Positions 28,922 through 40,131 are shown, counted from the first letter of the stretch. The stretch: DNA of 60,554 bases from Mycobacterium sp. 852002-10029_SCH5224772 (GCF_001667315.1 NZ_LZHT01000076.1:1-60554); one strand, 5' to 3'. The notes: generated from the letters alone by a model not told the origin. A program made the numbers and translations.

Positions 28922-29521
28922 ATGCGCTCGGTGCCGGTGTGGCTGATGGTGTGTTTGGGCGTGATTTTTTCGGCCGGAGCGCCGGCCCGCGCCGACTCTG
29001 AACCATGTCAATCGGCTGAGCTCTTCGCCGCCGACACCCCGCCATTCGAGCTACCCGCCGACGAGACGATCGCCCACAACGGCGCAAGCGTGACGGGGTC
29101 GACCCCGCTCGACGGGGTGTTCTGGTCACCTCAGCTGCAGCGGGCCACCGTCGAACGCTCGCGCGAATTTCATCTGTGCGCCGACGACGGTGCGTTGCAC
29201 ACCGCCGCCGAGGCCCTGCGCCGCCAGTTCGGCCAACAGGCGGTGCTGACCTTCGCCTATCTACCGCAGAACGCGCCGGCCGCCAACGCGGTCATCATCG
29301 ATGTGCCCCTCGTCGACGCCGCTCGCTTCCGCGATGCGCTGGCGGCCGACCCCGCCGCGCGCAGCCGATTGCGCGGCGGATCGGTCACCATCCCCGACCA
29401 CACCCTGGTCCTGGTCGCGGGCAACGACGATCGCGAGGTCGCCCGCCGGGTGGTCGGCGAGGCCGGTGGCGACTGGGATGCGGCCTACATTGCCTACGGC
29501 AGAAGCGAATTAGTGGAATAG
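28922..29521 (+). CDS. secreted or membrane-anchored protein (Rv3395A-like)
   Basis: 199 residues starting with a good signal peptide (MRSVPVWLMVCLGVIFSAGAPARA, cleavage after ARADS-type residues) followed by a hydrophilic domain with three cysteines. It matches Rv3395A in position and about 204-residue length. The function is unknown. I chose ATG 28922, which has GAGAGG upstream; GTG 28907 is possible. It shares the intergenic space containing the LexA box with imuA'. Confidence 0.82.
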   Translation: MRSVPVWLMVCLGVIFSAGAPARADSEPCQSAELFAADTPPFELPADETIAHNGASVTGSTPLDGVFWSPQLQRATVERSREFHLCADDGALHTAAEALRRQFGQQAVLTFAYLPQNAPAANAVIIDVPLVDAARFRDALAADPAARSRLRGGSVTIPDHTLVLVAGNDDREVARRVVGEAGGDWDAAYIAYGRSELVE

Positions 29522-29601
29522 CGCGGACAGTGCCTGCGCCCAGCACCCGCACCGGCACGTTGTTCCAGCCGATGACGTTGGTCATGGCAACCCGAAGTGA
29601 G

Positions 29602-30267
29602 CTATTCGCCCACCGCTTCGGCGAGAACCGCCGCGATCGTTTCCGGTGCGACGCCGAGACCCCGCAGGCAGAAATGCTGCACGCGCGCACGGATTTCGTC
29701 GGGTTCGCGATGGGCCGTCGCCCAGTGCCGTTCGATGTTGGACCATACGACACCTTGGATGGACAGCGCCTCACCGTCGGGATCGATGTCGCCGAACAAT
29801 CCCAGATTCTTTCCCCACGCGAGTTGTTCGACCAGCGGACGCAGGATTTCCCGGTACGCGGGGGCCACCAGCTCGGGCGCGACGAACATCTGATTCTGCG
29901 CCTCGAGCGACATCTGGCGTAGATCGGAGCGGATCTGCGGATTGAACGCCAGGTCCAGCCGACCGTCGATCCAGGCCGCCACCGCACGGACCGGGTCGGC
30001 GCAGTCCGACATCCGCTGCACAAGCCGCAGCACCTCGGCGCGCGCCATCACCAGGAATACCGCCGCAACCAGCTGATCCTTGGAGTCGAAGTGACGGTAG
30101 AACGCCCGGGTGCTCAACTGCGTTCTGCTGAGCAACGCAGCGATCGACAGCGCCTGGACTCCCTTGCTCCGAACGACTTCGGCGGCGGCGGACACGATCG
30201 CGGCGTGTACCTGTGGATCGGGTTCGAGTTTTTGACGCCCGCCGGCCCGATCAGGCCGAAGCATCAT
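29602..30267 (-). CDS. TetR-family transcriptional regulator
   Basis: A 221-residue TetR/AcrR regulator with an N-terminal helix-turn-helix (IVSAAAEVVRSKGVQALSIAALLSRTQLSTRAFYRHFDSKDQLV). The C-terminal ligand domain has no recognised subtype. The ATG lies inside the end of the sulfotransferase gene (17-base overlap), so it is the third gene of that operon. It probably represses its own operon through the palindrome at 32680-32698; this is inferred from position. Confidence 0.88.
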   Translation of the reverse strand: MMLRPDRAGGRQKLEPDPQVHAAIVSAAAEVVRSKGVQALSIAALLSRTQLSTRAFYRHFDSKDQLVAAVFLVMARAEVLRLVQRMSDCADPVRAVAAWIDGRLDLAFNPQIRSDLRQMSLEAQNQMFVAPELVAPAYREILRPLVEQLAWGKNLGLFGDIDPDGEALSIQGVVWSNIERHWATAHREPDEIRARVQHFCLRGLGVAPETIAAVLAEAVGE

Positions 30268-31396
30268 AGGTGGCCATGTAGTCGCTGAACGCTTCGTGCA
30301 CGCGTTCCGGGGTCAACCCGTAGTCGGCCAAGTCGTAGGTGTGGGTGCCGCGCTGGCCGGGTTTGTGCCCGTCCGCCCACTCCCGCACCTTCGCCCGCGC
30401 CGAGTCGGTGAACGTCAGGCCGAGCCTCTCGTAGCTGTCGGCGACGGTGGTGACCGGGTCGGTTTGCAGGGCGGCAAACGACACGTCGACAAACCGGTCG
30501 TCACCGAACTTCCTGCGGAATTCCATTGCCCGCCGCATGCCTTCGGCCCACCATGCCAGCTGCTCGGTGCCAAGTTCTTCCGGGTCTTTGCGGTCGCTGC
30601 TCCAGCTCCGGATGTAGGCGATGAGGCTGCAGACCGACCCCAGAACCTTGGCCGGATCACGGTGACTCCAGAGAAATTTCGCATCCGGATACACATCGAC
30701 GAACGCGTCGAGGGCGAACATGTGCACCGGGGTACGCAGGTGCCACAGGTTCGGTTTGCAATGCCATTGCAGCAATTCGAGCACGTCCCGGTGGAACACG
30801 TAGGTTTCGCGCATGTCGCTGTGCAGCAACCATTCCACGTAGCCGGGAACGCGCACCACGCCATCGAAGTGGAAGGTGCGAAAGCTCATGCCCATCAGGT
30901 CCTGGCATTCGGTCGCGGCTTCGGGCTCGGAATTGTTCATGGCCCGGAAGTCGGGAAACATCTGCTCGATCATCGCGATGCCGTCGGCGCACTGCGCGAT
31001 TCGCGGGTCACTGTGCTGGGTGGCGGCCTCGGGCGGCGGAGTCGGTGCCTGGGATTCCCACGTGCGCAGCGACCTGAATTGTGGGTCGGCAGAAACCAAT
31101 TGGCTCAGTGCGGTGGTGCCCGTGCGCGGCAGCCCGAGGACGACGACCGGGCCCTCGACCACCTCGTCGGCGATCTCGGGATGCTGCTTGTAGGTTTCCA
31201 CGATCTTGAGCCGCTGGATCAGGGCATTGCTGATGGTGGCGTGCTGCATGACGCGGCCGAGGTCGTTGAGTTCGGCTTCGGTGTTCAATGCATCGACGGT
31301 GCGTTCGAGGCCCGCGCGGTAGTAGGACGAGCCGAAGTCGTCGAGCCCGGTGGCGGCGCGCGCGCCGTCTTCGAGATCGTCAGCGGAGAAGCTCAC
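30251..31396 (-). CDS. sulfotransferase family protein (Rv2267c/Rv3529c type)
   Basis: A 381-residue PAPS-dependent sulfotransferase-fold protein. The phosphosulfate loop GLPRTGTTALSQL is near residues 87-99, and the 3'-phosphate-binding segment FLWSHRDPAKVLGSVCSLI lies further on. Mycobacterial members of this group sulfate glycolipids or menaquinone derivatives. The GTG start overlaps the stop of the DUF1214 gene as GTGA (31393-31396), so both are made together. The substrate is not known. Confidence 0.9.
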   Translation of the reverse strand: MSFSADDLEDGARAATGLDDFGSSYYRAGLERTVDALNTEAELNDLGRVMQHATISNALIQRLKIVETYKQHPEIADEVVEGPVVVLGLPRTGTTALSQLVSADPQFRSLRTWESQAPTPPPEAATQHSDPRIAQCADGIAMIEQMFPDFRAMNNSEPEAATECQDLMGMSFRTFHFDGVVRVPGYVEWLLHSDMRETYVFHRDVLELLQWHCKPNLWHLRTPVHMFALDAFVDVYPDAKFLWSHRDPAKVLGSVCSLIAYIRSWSSDRKDPEELGTEQLAWWAEGMRRAMEFRRKFGDDRFVDVSFAALQTDPVTTVADSYERLGLTFTDSARAKVREWADGHKPGQRGTHTYDLADYGLTPERVHEAFSDYMATYDASA

Positions 31397-32646
31397 CGGT
31401 GGAACCTTTCGTGTACGGCGCGGCGACGGGCTTCGATGACGTGCGCGCGTTCGTCGGGGGTGGTCATCGTGGTCTCTGCCGGCAACGCCGCCACGACGTC
31501 GTCGACCTGCACGACGCGTGAGCTCGGGACCGGCGCGGTTTGCGTTCGGACGCAACGCAAGAGCATCGCGCCGTTGCTGTGGCCCGCGGTGTCGAGCCAG
31601 TTCGCCACCCCGGGATCCGTCGCGGAAATGACGGCGCGAAAGATCCCGTCGGAGTCGATGACCGCCTGGTGTCCGTTGAGACTGGATTGATGGCGGCCGT
31701 AGTGGATCGTCTCCAACCACGGATTGCCCAACGAGATACTCCAGTAGACGCCCTCGGGGGGTTGCACCTCGAGGATGAGCGCCTCGTCGGGCTCGAGCTC
31801 GAATCGCCCGATCACAGGGCGGTTTTCGGCTGCTGCGCCCATCTCGGTCATGTCCATCGGCGGAATGAAACCGTTGGCCGGCGGCATCGCACCGAAGTCG
31901 AGGAAGAATTTCAGGTTGTCGTAGACGAAGTCCCCCAGCGCGTAAAGCTGTTGGGCGACCGAGGCATCCAGGTCGACCGAACGAGCCTCGGGTACCACTT
32001 CGTCGCCGATGCACTCGATGCGCAGCGACGCGGGAACTTCGGTGTCCCAGTCGTAGAAGAAGTTCCGGACGGTCAGCGTCGGATGATTCCCGGCCAGCCG
32101 CAGCCAGTTGCCCTCGTGCTCGTCGGCCGAGAGGATCGCCTCGAAGCGCCCGTCCGCGTCGACGTCGAGATCGTCCACCAGGCAATTGGAGGTCGCCGCG
32201 ATTCCGTCCATGGTCTGCAACCCGACGTAGCAGGCCGTCCCCCGGTTGCCGAAGAGCCGATAGGTCTCGCCCGCACGCAGGCTCGCGGTCAGGTACACGC
32301 AGTCGGGGCATTCCATGCCCCAGGTGACGATGTCATCCATGCTGGCGCGGTTGACGGCGAGGACCGGGTCGGGGTCGGCGCGCAGTGCCATGTCGGTGCC
32401 GACCGCCAGCAGCACCATCAGATGACGCATCCCCGACCCATAATCGAGACGGTTCTTGTTGACCGGTGTGCTCCGGACGAGTTGTTCGGCGGCGTTCAAC
32501 CGCTCCTGTAGGTGCGCCCAGGCCCGTGGGAGGTCGGCCGCCGGGCCCTCCCCCGCCGATAGGGCCGCTTCCGCGATCGAGTGCGGCAGCCATGCCATCG
32601 GGTTCTTCCAGGCTGGCTGCTCCTGGTCACGGACTTCTTCGGCCAC
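31393..32646 (-). CDS. DUF1214 domain-containing protein
   Basis: 417 residues. The last third has the DUF1214 pattern (ELEPDEALILEVQPPEGVYWSISLGNPW followed by ATDPGVANWLDTAGHSNGAMLLR). The function of the domain is not established; carbohydrate- or lipid-linked roles have been proposed. No signal peptide is visible. I chose GTG 32646 because GGAGGG lies 4-5 bases upstream; ATG 32679 (11 codons earlier) directly abuts the operator palindrome and has no ribosome site. First gene of the DUF1214-sulfotransferase-TetR operon. Confidence 0.82.
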   Translation of the reverse strand: MAEEVRDQEQPAWKNPMAWLPHSIAEAALSAGEGPAADLPRAWAHLQERLNAAEQLVRSTPVNKNRLDYGSGMRHLMVLLAVGTDMALRADPDPVLAVNRASMDDIVTWGMECPDCVYLTASLRAGETYRLFGNRGTACYVGLQTMDGIAATSNCLVDDLDVDADGRFEAILSADEHEGNWLRLAGNHPTLTVRNFFYDWDTEVPASLRIECIGDEVVPEARSVDLDASVAQQLYALGDFVYDNLKFFLDFGAMPPANGFIPPMDMTEMGAAAENRPVIGRFELEPDEALILEVQPPEGVYWSISLGNPWLETIHYGRHQSSLNGHQAVIDSDGIFRAVISATDPGVANWLDTAGHSNGAMLLRCVRTQTAPVPSSRVVQVDDVVAALPAETTMTTPDERAHVIEARRRAVHERFHR

Positions 32647-32679
32647 GTTGCCCTCCGCCGGCGTCGGCTCGACAAGCAT

Positions 32680-32698
32680 TTGAAAATAACGTTTTCAA
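32680..32698. promoter_or_regulatory. palindromic operator upstream of the DUF1214-sulfotransferase-tetR operon
   Basis: TTGAAAATAACGTTTTCAA has perfect 7-base arms around a 5-base centre. It lies 33 bases upstream of the chosen start in an AT-rich patch unlike its surroundings. The best candidate binder is the TetR protein encoded last in the same operon. Confidence 0.7.
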
Positions 32699-32775
32699 TT
32701 GAGCCATGACTACCACCCGCAAGCGGGGACTGTCAATGGCACGGCGTCGCCGGGAGGCGCGCTACGGCCGGGCGG

Positions 32776-34395
<1,620 letters not shown>

Positions 34396-34518
34396 ACAGG
34401 CGAGTCTAGTGGCCGCGCGCGCCGCCCCCGCCCGAGAGGCCTACGGCGCAAACGCAGTGCGCAACGCGCGGCCACGGCGAATTTTATGCCTTTGGTATGA
34501 GGTTGGCGGTCCCGTCTT

Positions 34519-34537
34519 GATAACGACAATCATTTTC
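34519..34537. promoter_or_regulatory. Fur/Zur-type box upstream of the PPE gene
   Basis: GATAACGACAATCATTTTC matches the classical 19-base Fur box GATAATGATAATCATTATC at 16 of 19 positions. The overlapping 34524-34538 matches the mycobacterial Zur-like core TGAAAATCATTTTCA at 13 of 15. It lies 111 bases before the PPE ATG and 124 bases before the guaA ATG, in an AT-rich island. Which Fur-family protein binds (Zur/FurB, FurA) cannot be decided from sequence. Confidence 0.6.
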
Positions 34538-34585
34538 AATTAACTGGTCGCGGATTCTGCAAGCTCGCCCAGCCCAGGAGTTGCC

Positions 34586-34651
34586 GTGACGACGTTGCCC
34601 GCCGCAATCACCCCGCAGATCGCCGACCGCAGCGGGGGCGTCCGCCGATGA
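34586..34651 (+). CDS. 21-codon upstream reading frame coupled to the PPE gene
   Basis: A GTG-started frame encoding 21 residues (begins MTTLPAAITPQ), with AGGAG five bases before the GTG, a better ribosome site than the PPE gene itself has. Its TGA overlaps the PPE ATG as ATGA (34648-34651). It has no Cys or His. It may be a leader peptide that couples translation to the PPE gene; whether it is translated is not shown. Confidence 0.35.
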   Translation: MTTLPAAITPQIADRSGGVRR

Positions 34652-36237
34652 CCGCGCCGATGTGGATGGCTTCCCCGCCGGAGGTGCATTCGGCGTTGCT
34701 GAGCAGCGGACCAGGGCCGGCGTCGCTGTTCGCAGCGGCGGCGGCGTGGAGCACGATGGGTGCCGAATACGCCTCCGCAGCAGAAGAACTCAGCGGGTTG
34801 CTGACGTCGACGCAGGCCGGCGCGTGGCAGGGGCCCAGCGCCGAATCCTACGTTGCCGCGCATGCCCCGTATCTGACGTGGTTGACGCAGGCCAGCGCGC
34901 ACAGCGCCGCGGCGGCCACACAACATGAGACAGCGGCCACCGCCTACACAGCCGCGTTGGCGGCGATGCCGACCCTGCCCGAGCTGAGCACCAACCACGT
35001 CGTCCACGGCGCCCTGGTGGCGACGAATTTTTTTGGGATCAACACCATTCCGATCGCGGTCAACGAGGCCGACTATGCGCGGATGTGGGTCCAGGCCGCC
35101 AGCACGATGGCGACCTATCAAGCCGTCTCCACGGCGGCGGTGGCGGCCACCCCGCACACCGACCCGGCGCCGCCCATCCTGAAATCCGACACCACCGCGC
35201 AACACGACCACGAGGAGGACGACGACCACCACGACCATGAGCACGGGTTCGACAGTCCGCTCAATCAGTTCGTCGCCCAGATCCTGCGGCTGTTCGGACT
35301 CGACTGGGACCCGGTCGAGGGGACTCTCAACGGATTGCCCTACGAGGCCTATACCAATCCGGGCGACGTGCACTGGTGGGTGGTTCGAGCCCTCGAACTG
35401 TTTTCGGATTTTCAGCAGTTTGGGGCGTTGTTGCAGGAAAACCCGGCGGCGGCTTTCGAGTTCATCTCCAACCTGGTCCTGCTCGACTGGCCGACCCACC
35501 TGGCCCAGCTCGCCAGTTGGCTCCCGATGCAGCCCCAGTTGCTGTTGGTGCCCATGCTCGTCGCCGTGGCGCCCCTCGGGGCGCTGGGCGGTTTTGCGGG
35601 CCTGGCCGGGCTCACACCCCCAACCGCGCCGGTCGCGGTGCCGGCAGCCCCGCCCGCAGCGGCACCGGCCGGCCTGCCGGCAGCGCCCGGCACGGCCCCC
35701 ATCGCCGCACCGGCCGCGGCACCCGCGTCGGCACCGGCGCCCGCGCCCGCGCCCACGGCCAGCACGGTGGCCAGCCCGGCACCGCCCGCGCCGCCGGCCG
35801 CGGGCACGGCCCCGTTCGTACCCCCGTATGCCCTGGCGCCTCCCGGCCTCGGGTTCGGTTCGGCAATGAGTGCGAACGCCGCCGCCATCGCGAAAAGGAA
35901 GGCGCCCGAGCCTGATTCGGCCGCGGCCGTGGCCACCGCGGCCGCACGGGAGGCGGCGCGGGCCCGGCGGCGCCGGCGGGCGCGGCAACGCGGCCGCGGC
36001 GACGAGTTCATGGACATGAACGTCGGCGTCGATCCGGACTGGGACCAGCCGGCGACGACGGCGTCCGAACGCGGCGCCGCACGCCTGGGCTTCGCCGGCA
36101 CCGCGCGCAAGGAAACCGTCGCCGCGGCGGGCCTGACCACCCTGGCCGGCGATGAATTCGGCGACCGACCCGCCATGCCGATGATCCCGGGCACCTGGGC
36201 CGCGCACGACGGCACGGCGCACGACACTGGACATTGA
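34648..36237 (+). CDS. PPE family protein, PPW subgroup, with His/Asp/Glu-rich linker
   Basis: 529 residues. The PPE domain (1 to about 180) has Pro10-Pro11-Glu12 and the WxG motif in GAWQGPS. A short linker holds six His among Asp/Glu (His186, 188, 194, 195, 197, 199). A Pro/Ala-rich middle (about 325-405) and a basic Arg stretch follow. The C-terminus has GFAGT and PMIPGTW (511-517), the PPW subgroup signature. PPE proteins are normally ESX-exported with a PE partner; no PE gene is nearby. The His/acid cluster could bind zinc or another metal, consistent with the Fur-type box upstream. Confidence 0.93.
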   Translation: MTAPMWMASPPEVHSALLSSGPGPASLFAAAAAWSTMGAEYASAAEELSGLLTSTQAGAWQGPSAESYVAAHAPYLTWLTQASAHSAAAATQHETAATAYTAALAAMPTLPELSTNHVVHGALVATNFFGINTIPIAVNEADYARMWVQAASTMATYQAVSTAAVAATPHTDPAPPILKSDTTAQHDHEEDDDHHDHEHGFDSPLNQFVAQILRLFGLDWDPVEGTLNGLPYEAYTNPGDVHWWVVRALELFSDFQQFGALLQENPAAAFEFISNLVLLDWPTHLAQLASWLPMQPQLLLVPMLVAVAPLGALGGFAGLAGLTPPTAPVAVPAAPPAAAPAGLPAAPGTAPIAAPAAAPASAPAPAPAPTASTVASPAPPAPPAAGTAPFVPPYALAPPGLGFGSAMSANAAAIAKRKAPEPDSAAAVATAAAREAARARRRRRARQRGRGDEFMDMNVGVDPDWDQPATTASERGAARLGFAGTARKETVAAAGLTTLAGDEFGDRPAMPMIPGTWAAHDGTAHDTGH

Positions 36238-36432
36238 GCTCCATCTCTCCTGAAATCACCTGCGGCATAGCGTGATAACGCGTTTACCGGCAACCCGCCG
36301 CATCCGTCGTCGGTCCCGCGGGAATCGGCCCCGCCGCGGGACGGACGCTGCAACGTTGGCGACACACACCGCGGCATGGTGGAGTGGGTATCGGTTAAAC
36401 CAGCCCCCGAGACCAGAAAGCGAGGACCGCCG

Positions 36433-37182
36433 GTGAGCTCAGAGCTGGGTCTGCCAGAAAAAGTGCGCGCCTGCCTGTTCGACCTCGACGGCGTGCTCAC
36501 CGATACCGCCAGCGTGCACACCAAGGCCTGGAAGGCCATGTTCGACGCCTACCTGTCCGATCGGGCAAAGCGCACCGGCGACGAATTCGTCCCCTTCGAC
36601 TCGGCCGCGGATTACCGCAAATACGTGGACGGCAAGAAACGCGAGGACGGGGTTCGGTCGTTTCTGGAAAGCCGCGGCATCGCGCTGCCCGACGGCAGCC
36701 CCGACGACCCCGACGACGCCGAGACGATCTACGGCCTGGGCAACCGCAAGAACGACATGTTCCAGAAGGTCTTGAAGCAAGACGGGGTCACGGTGTTCGA
36801 CGGGTCGCGGCGCTACCTCGAGGCGGTATCGGCCGCGGGCCTGGGCATCGCGGTGGTGTCCTCGAGCGCCAACACCCGCGACGTCCTCGAGATCACCGGC
36901 CTGGACCGCTTCGTGCAGCAGCGGGTGGACGGCATCACCCTGCGCCGGGAACACATCGCCGGCAAGCCGGCGCCCGACTCCTACCTGCGCGGGGCGCAGC
37001 TGCTCGACGTCCCCGCCGGCGCCGCGGCCGTGTTCGAAGACGCCTTGTCCGGGGTGGCCGCCGGCCGAGCCGGTAACTTCGGTTTCGTGATAGGTGTCGA
37101 CAGAGTGGGCCAAGCCGAGGATTTGCGTCGCAACGGCGCCGACGTGGTGGTCAGTGACCTCGCCGAGTTGCTGCAGTCATGA
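36433..37182 (+). CDS. HAD hydrolase, beta-phosphoglucomutase type (Rv3400)
   Basis: A 249-residue HAD enzyme. Nucleophile Asp17 and acid Asp19 lie in [10 protein letters not shown], followed by [10 protein letters not shown] (motif II), Lys in GKPAPDSYL and [13 protein letters not shown] (motif IV). The family isomerises beta-glucose 1-phosphate to glucose 6-phosphate. I chose GTG 36433 with GAGGA upstream; an in-frame ATG at 36376 would add 19 poorly conserved residues. It overlaps the GH65 gene by ATGA, matching a pathway: phosphorolysis of a disaccharide, then isomerisation of the beta-glucose phosphate. Confidence 0.92.
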   Translation: MSSELGLPEKVRACLFDLDGVLTDTASVHTKAWKAMFDAYLSDRAKRTGDEFVPFDSAADYRKYVDGKKREDGVRSFLESRGIALPDGSPDDPDDAETIYGLGNRKNDMFQKVLKQDGVTVFDGSRRYLEAVSAAGLGIAVVSSSANTRDVLEITGLDRFVQQRVDGITLRREHIAGKPAPDSYLRGAQLLDVPAGAAAVFEDALSGVAAGRAGNFGFVIGVDRVGQAEDLRRNGADVVVSDLAELLQS

Positions 37183-39545
37183 TCACCGACGAATCGTTTC
37201 CGGTTGACCCATGGCACGTTCGCGAAACCCAGCTTGACCTCAACCTGCTGGCCCAGTCGGAGTCCCTGTTCACACTGTCCAACGGGCACATCGGGCTGCG
37301 CGGCAACCTCGACGAGGGCGAGCCCTACGGCCTGCCGGGCACCTACCTGAACTCCTTCTACGAGATCCGGCCCCTGCCCTACGCCGAAGCCGGCTACGGC
37401 TACCCGGAAGCCGGCCAGACGCTCGTCGACGTCACCAACGGCAAGATCATCCGGTTGCTGGTCGAGGACGAGCCCTTCGACGTGCGCTACGGCGAATTGA
37501 TCTCCCACGAGCGCAATCTCGACCTGCGCGCCGGAACGCTGAAGAGAACCGCGCACTGGCGCTCGCCCGCGGGCAAAGAGGTCAAGGTGGTCTCCACCCG
37601 CCTCGTCTCCCTGCCCCACCGCGGCCTCGCGGCCATCGAGTACGTCGTGGAAGCGATCGGCGAATTCGTTCGGGTCACGGTGCAGTCCGAACTGGTCACC
37701 AACGAGGACCAGCCACAGACCTCCGGCGACCCGCGCGTGTCGGCCATCTTGGAGAACCCGCTCGAAGAGGTCGCCCACGAAAACACCGATACCGGCGCGG
37801 TTCTCATGCACCGCACCCGCAGCAGCGCGCTGATGATGGCCGCCGGCATGGATCACGAGGTCGAGGTTCCCGGGCGCGTCGAGGTCAGCACCGATGCGCG
37901 CGCCGATCTGGCCCGGACCACCGTGATCTGCGGGCTGCGCGAGGGTCAGAAGTTGCGCATCGTCAAGTACCTGGCGTACGGCTGGTCAAGCATGCGCTCG
38001 CGTCCGGCGCTGCGCGACCAGGTCGCCGCAGCGCTGCACGGGGGCCGCTACAGCGGATGGCAGGGCCTGCTGGACGCGCAGCGCAAGTATCTGGACAACT
38101 TCTGGGATTCCGCGGACGTCGAGGTCGAGGGCGACCCCGAATCCCAGCAGGCCGTGCGCTTCGGGCTCTTCCACCTGCTGCAGGCCAGCGCCCGCGCCGA
38201 ACGCCGCGCCATCGCGGCCAAGGGGCTCACCGGAACCGGCTATGACGGGCACGCCTTCTGGGACACCGAGGGTTATGTGCTGCCGGTGCTGACCTACACC
38301 GCGCCGCACACGGTGGCCGATGCGCTGCGGTGGCGGGCCTCCACCCTGGATCTGGCCAAGGAGCGCGCGGCCGAACTGGGCCTGGAGGGCGCCGCCTTCC
38401 CCTGGCGAACCATCCGGGGGCAGGAGTGCTCGGCGTACTGGCCGGCCGGCACGGCCGCCTGGCACATCAACGCCGACATCGCGATGGCCTTCGAGCGCTA
38501 CCGCATCGTCACCGGCGACAACGAACTGGAAGCCGATTGCGGCCTGAGGGTCCTGGTCGAGACCGCCCGGCTGTGGCTCTCGATCGGCCATCACGACCGG
38601 CACGGCGTCTGGCACCTCGACGGTGTCACCGGCCCCGACGAGTACACGGCGGTCGTCCGCGACAACGCCTTCACCAACCTGATGGCCGCGCACAATCTGC
38701 ATACCGCCGCCGACGCCTGCAACCGCCATCCCGAGGCGGCCAAGGCGCTGGGGGTCACGACCGAGGAGGCGGCCGCCTGGCGCGATGCCGCCGACGCCGC
38801 CCACATCCCCTACGACAAAGGCCTGGGCGTCCACCAGCAGTGCGAAGGGTTCACCACCTACGCCGAATGGGACTTCGAGAAGAACACGACCTACCCGCTG
38901 CTGTTGCACGAGGCCTACGTGCGGCTCTACCCCGCGCAGGTGATCAAGCAGGCCGACCTGGTGCTGGCGATGCATTGGCAGAGCCACTCGTTCACCCTCG
39001 AGCAGAAGGCCCGCAACGTCGACTACTACGAGCCGCGCATGGTGCGTGACTCGTCGCTGTCGGCCTGCACCCAGGCGGTGATGTGCGCCGAGGTCGGGCA
39101 TATGGAGCTGGCGCACGACTACGCCTACGAGGCCGCCCTGATCGACCTAAGGGATCTGCACCACAACACCCGCGACGGTCTGCACATGGCCTCGCTCGCC
39201 GGCGCTTGGACCGCGCTGGTCGCCGGGTTCGGCGGCCTGCGCGACGACGAGGGCGTGCTATCGCTGGATCCTGCGCTCCCGGACGGGATTTCGCGGCTGC
39301 GATTCCGGCTGCGGTGGCGAGACTTTCGGGTCACCATCGACGTCAACCACGTTGATGTCACCTACACGCTGCGCGACGGGCCCGGTGGCGAGCTGAGGAT
39401 CCGGCACGCCGGCGAGGACCTCGATCTGAGCACCGAATCCCCGACGACCGTCGCCGTGCGACCCCGCAAGCCGCAACTGCCGCTGCCGCGCCAGCCGCCG
39501 GGCCGCGAGCCCATGCACCGGCGGGCCCTGTCCCGGCCTCACTGA
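37179..39545 (+). CDS. glycoside hydrolase family 65 protein, disaccharide phosphorylase-like (Rv3401)
   Basis: 788 residues, matching Rv3401 (786). It has an N-terminal beta-sandwich, then an (alpha/alpha)6 barrel with the catalytic acid Glu488 in TGPDEYTAV and the phosphate-site region around [13 protein letters not shown]65 enzymes phosphorolyse maltose, trehalose or kojibiose to beta-glucose 1-phosphate. The ATGA overlap with the preceding mutase supports a two-step alpha-glucoside or trehalose recycling route in the cytosol. The exact substrate is not readable. Confidence 0.93.
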   Translation: MITDESFPVDPWHVRETQLDLNLLAQSESLFTLSNGHIGLRGNLDEGEPYGLPGTYLNSFYEIRPLPYAEAGYGYPEAGQTLVDVTNGKIIRLLVEDEPFDVRYGELISHERNLDLRAGTLKRTAHWRSPAGKEVKVVSTRLVSLPHRGLAAIEYVVEAIGEFVRVTVQSELVTNEDQPQTSGDPRVSAILENPLEEVAHENTDTGAVLMHRTRSSALMMAAGMDHEVEVPGRVEVSTDARADLARTTVICGLREGQKLRIVKYLAYGWSSMRSRPALRDQVAAALHGGRYSGWQGLLDAQRKYLDNFWDSADVEVEGDPESQQAVRFGLFHLLQASARAERRAIAAKGLTGTGYDGHAFWDTEGYVLPVLTYTAPHTVADALRWRASTLDLAKERAAELGLEGAAFPWRTIRGQECSAYWPAGTAAWHINADIAMAFERYRIVTGDNELEADCGLRVLVETARLWLSIGHHDRHGVWHLDGVTGPDEYTAVVRDNAFTNLMAAHNLHTAADACNRHPEAAKALGVTTEEAAAWRDAADAAHIPYDKGLGVHQQCEGFTTYAEWDFEKNTTYPLLLHEAYVRLYPAQVIKQADLVLAMHWQSHSFTLEQKARNVDYYEPRMVRDSSLSACTQAVMCAEVGHMELAHDYAYEAALIDLRDLHHNTRDGLHMASLAGAWTALVAGFGGLRDDEGVLSLDPALPDGISRLRFRLRWRDFRVTIDVNHVDVTYTLRDGPGGELRIRHAGEDLDLSTESPTTVAVRPRKPQLPLPRQPPGREPMHRRALSRPH

Positions 39546-40114
39546 GCGTCGGCGGGCCCGAGAATCCTCTCGACTTCGGCGCCCACCGCGGCGCGTAGTT
39601 CGGCGTCGGTCAGCTCTTCGATCCCGGTCGCCGACCGCAGGACCGGCGCGAACAACCGCCAACCGAACTGCAGGGCAAGGGCATTGGCGACCGCGAGCCG
39701 AGCCTTGACCTCGTCGTCGTAGAGCGGTCGCACCCCGTCGAGCAGGGTGGCGATGTTGGGGAAGCGCTTCTGCAGCTGGCCCGCCGGATACCCGTCGAGC
39801 ACGGTGCGGGCCATCACCCGCATCTGGCGGTCCAGGGACCGCTGCACCACGTCCGGCGGCGTGTCGGTCTCCAGCAGGGCGCTCAGGTTGGCCCCCAGGT
39901 GATCGAGCACGGCGCCGACGAGATGTTCCTTGGTGCCGAAGTGCCGGAACACCAGCCCGTGATTGACGCCTGCCCGCGCGGCGATGTCGCGGATGGAGGT
40001 CGCGGCCGGGCCGCGCTCGGCGAACAAATCGGTGGCGGCCTCCAGGATCGCCGCGGCCACTTCCGCGCGCCCGCTGGGCACTTTCCCGCGACCTGTTGCG
40101 GAAGTTGTAGTCAT
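39539..40114 (-). CDS. TetR repressor of the dioxygenase gene (Rv3405c)
   Basis: A 191-residue TetR protein with the helix-turn-helix SIRDIAARAGVNHGLVFRHFGTKEHLV. It corresponds to Rv3405c, whose loss in M. tuberculosis raises Rv3406 and gives resistance to some DprE1-directed compounds. The ATG (40112-40114) lies inside the first operator palindrome and has no ribosome site, so the mRNA is either leaderless or begins further downstream, for example at the GTG of codon 12. Its 3' end overlaps the GH65 gene by 7 bases. Confidence 0.92.
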   Translation of the reverse strand: MTTTSATGRGKVPSGRAEVAAAILEAATDLFAERGPAATSIRDIAARAGVNHGLVFRHFGTKEHLVGAVLDHLGANLSALLETDTPPDVVQRSLDRQMRVMARTVLDGYPAGQLQKRFPNIATLLDGVRPLYDDEVKARLAVANALALQFGWRLFAPVLRSATGIEELTDAELRAAVGAEVERILGPADAQ

Positions 40115-40123
40115 CTGACTACA
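40106..40123. promoter_or_regulatory. operator 1 of the TetR/dioxygenase pair
   Basis: TGTAGTCATCTGACTACA is a perfect inverted repeat with 8-base arms TGTAGTCA/TGACTACA. It covers the start codon of the tetR gene, so binding would block its transcription or translation start directly. Confidence 0.88.
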
Positions 40124-40131
40124 CTACCAAA

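Noticed and set aside
34396..34647. PE gene partner for the PPE protein
   Set aside because: No PE-like frame was found upstream; the 21-codon frame has no PE motif.
34540..36234. 564-codon minus-strand frame over the PPE gene
   Set aside because: Low-complexity Gly/Arg shadow of the Ala/Pro-rich PPE coding strand.
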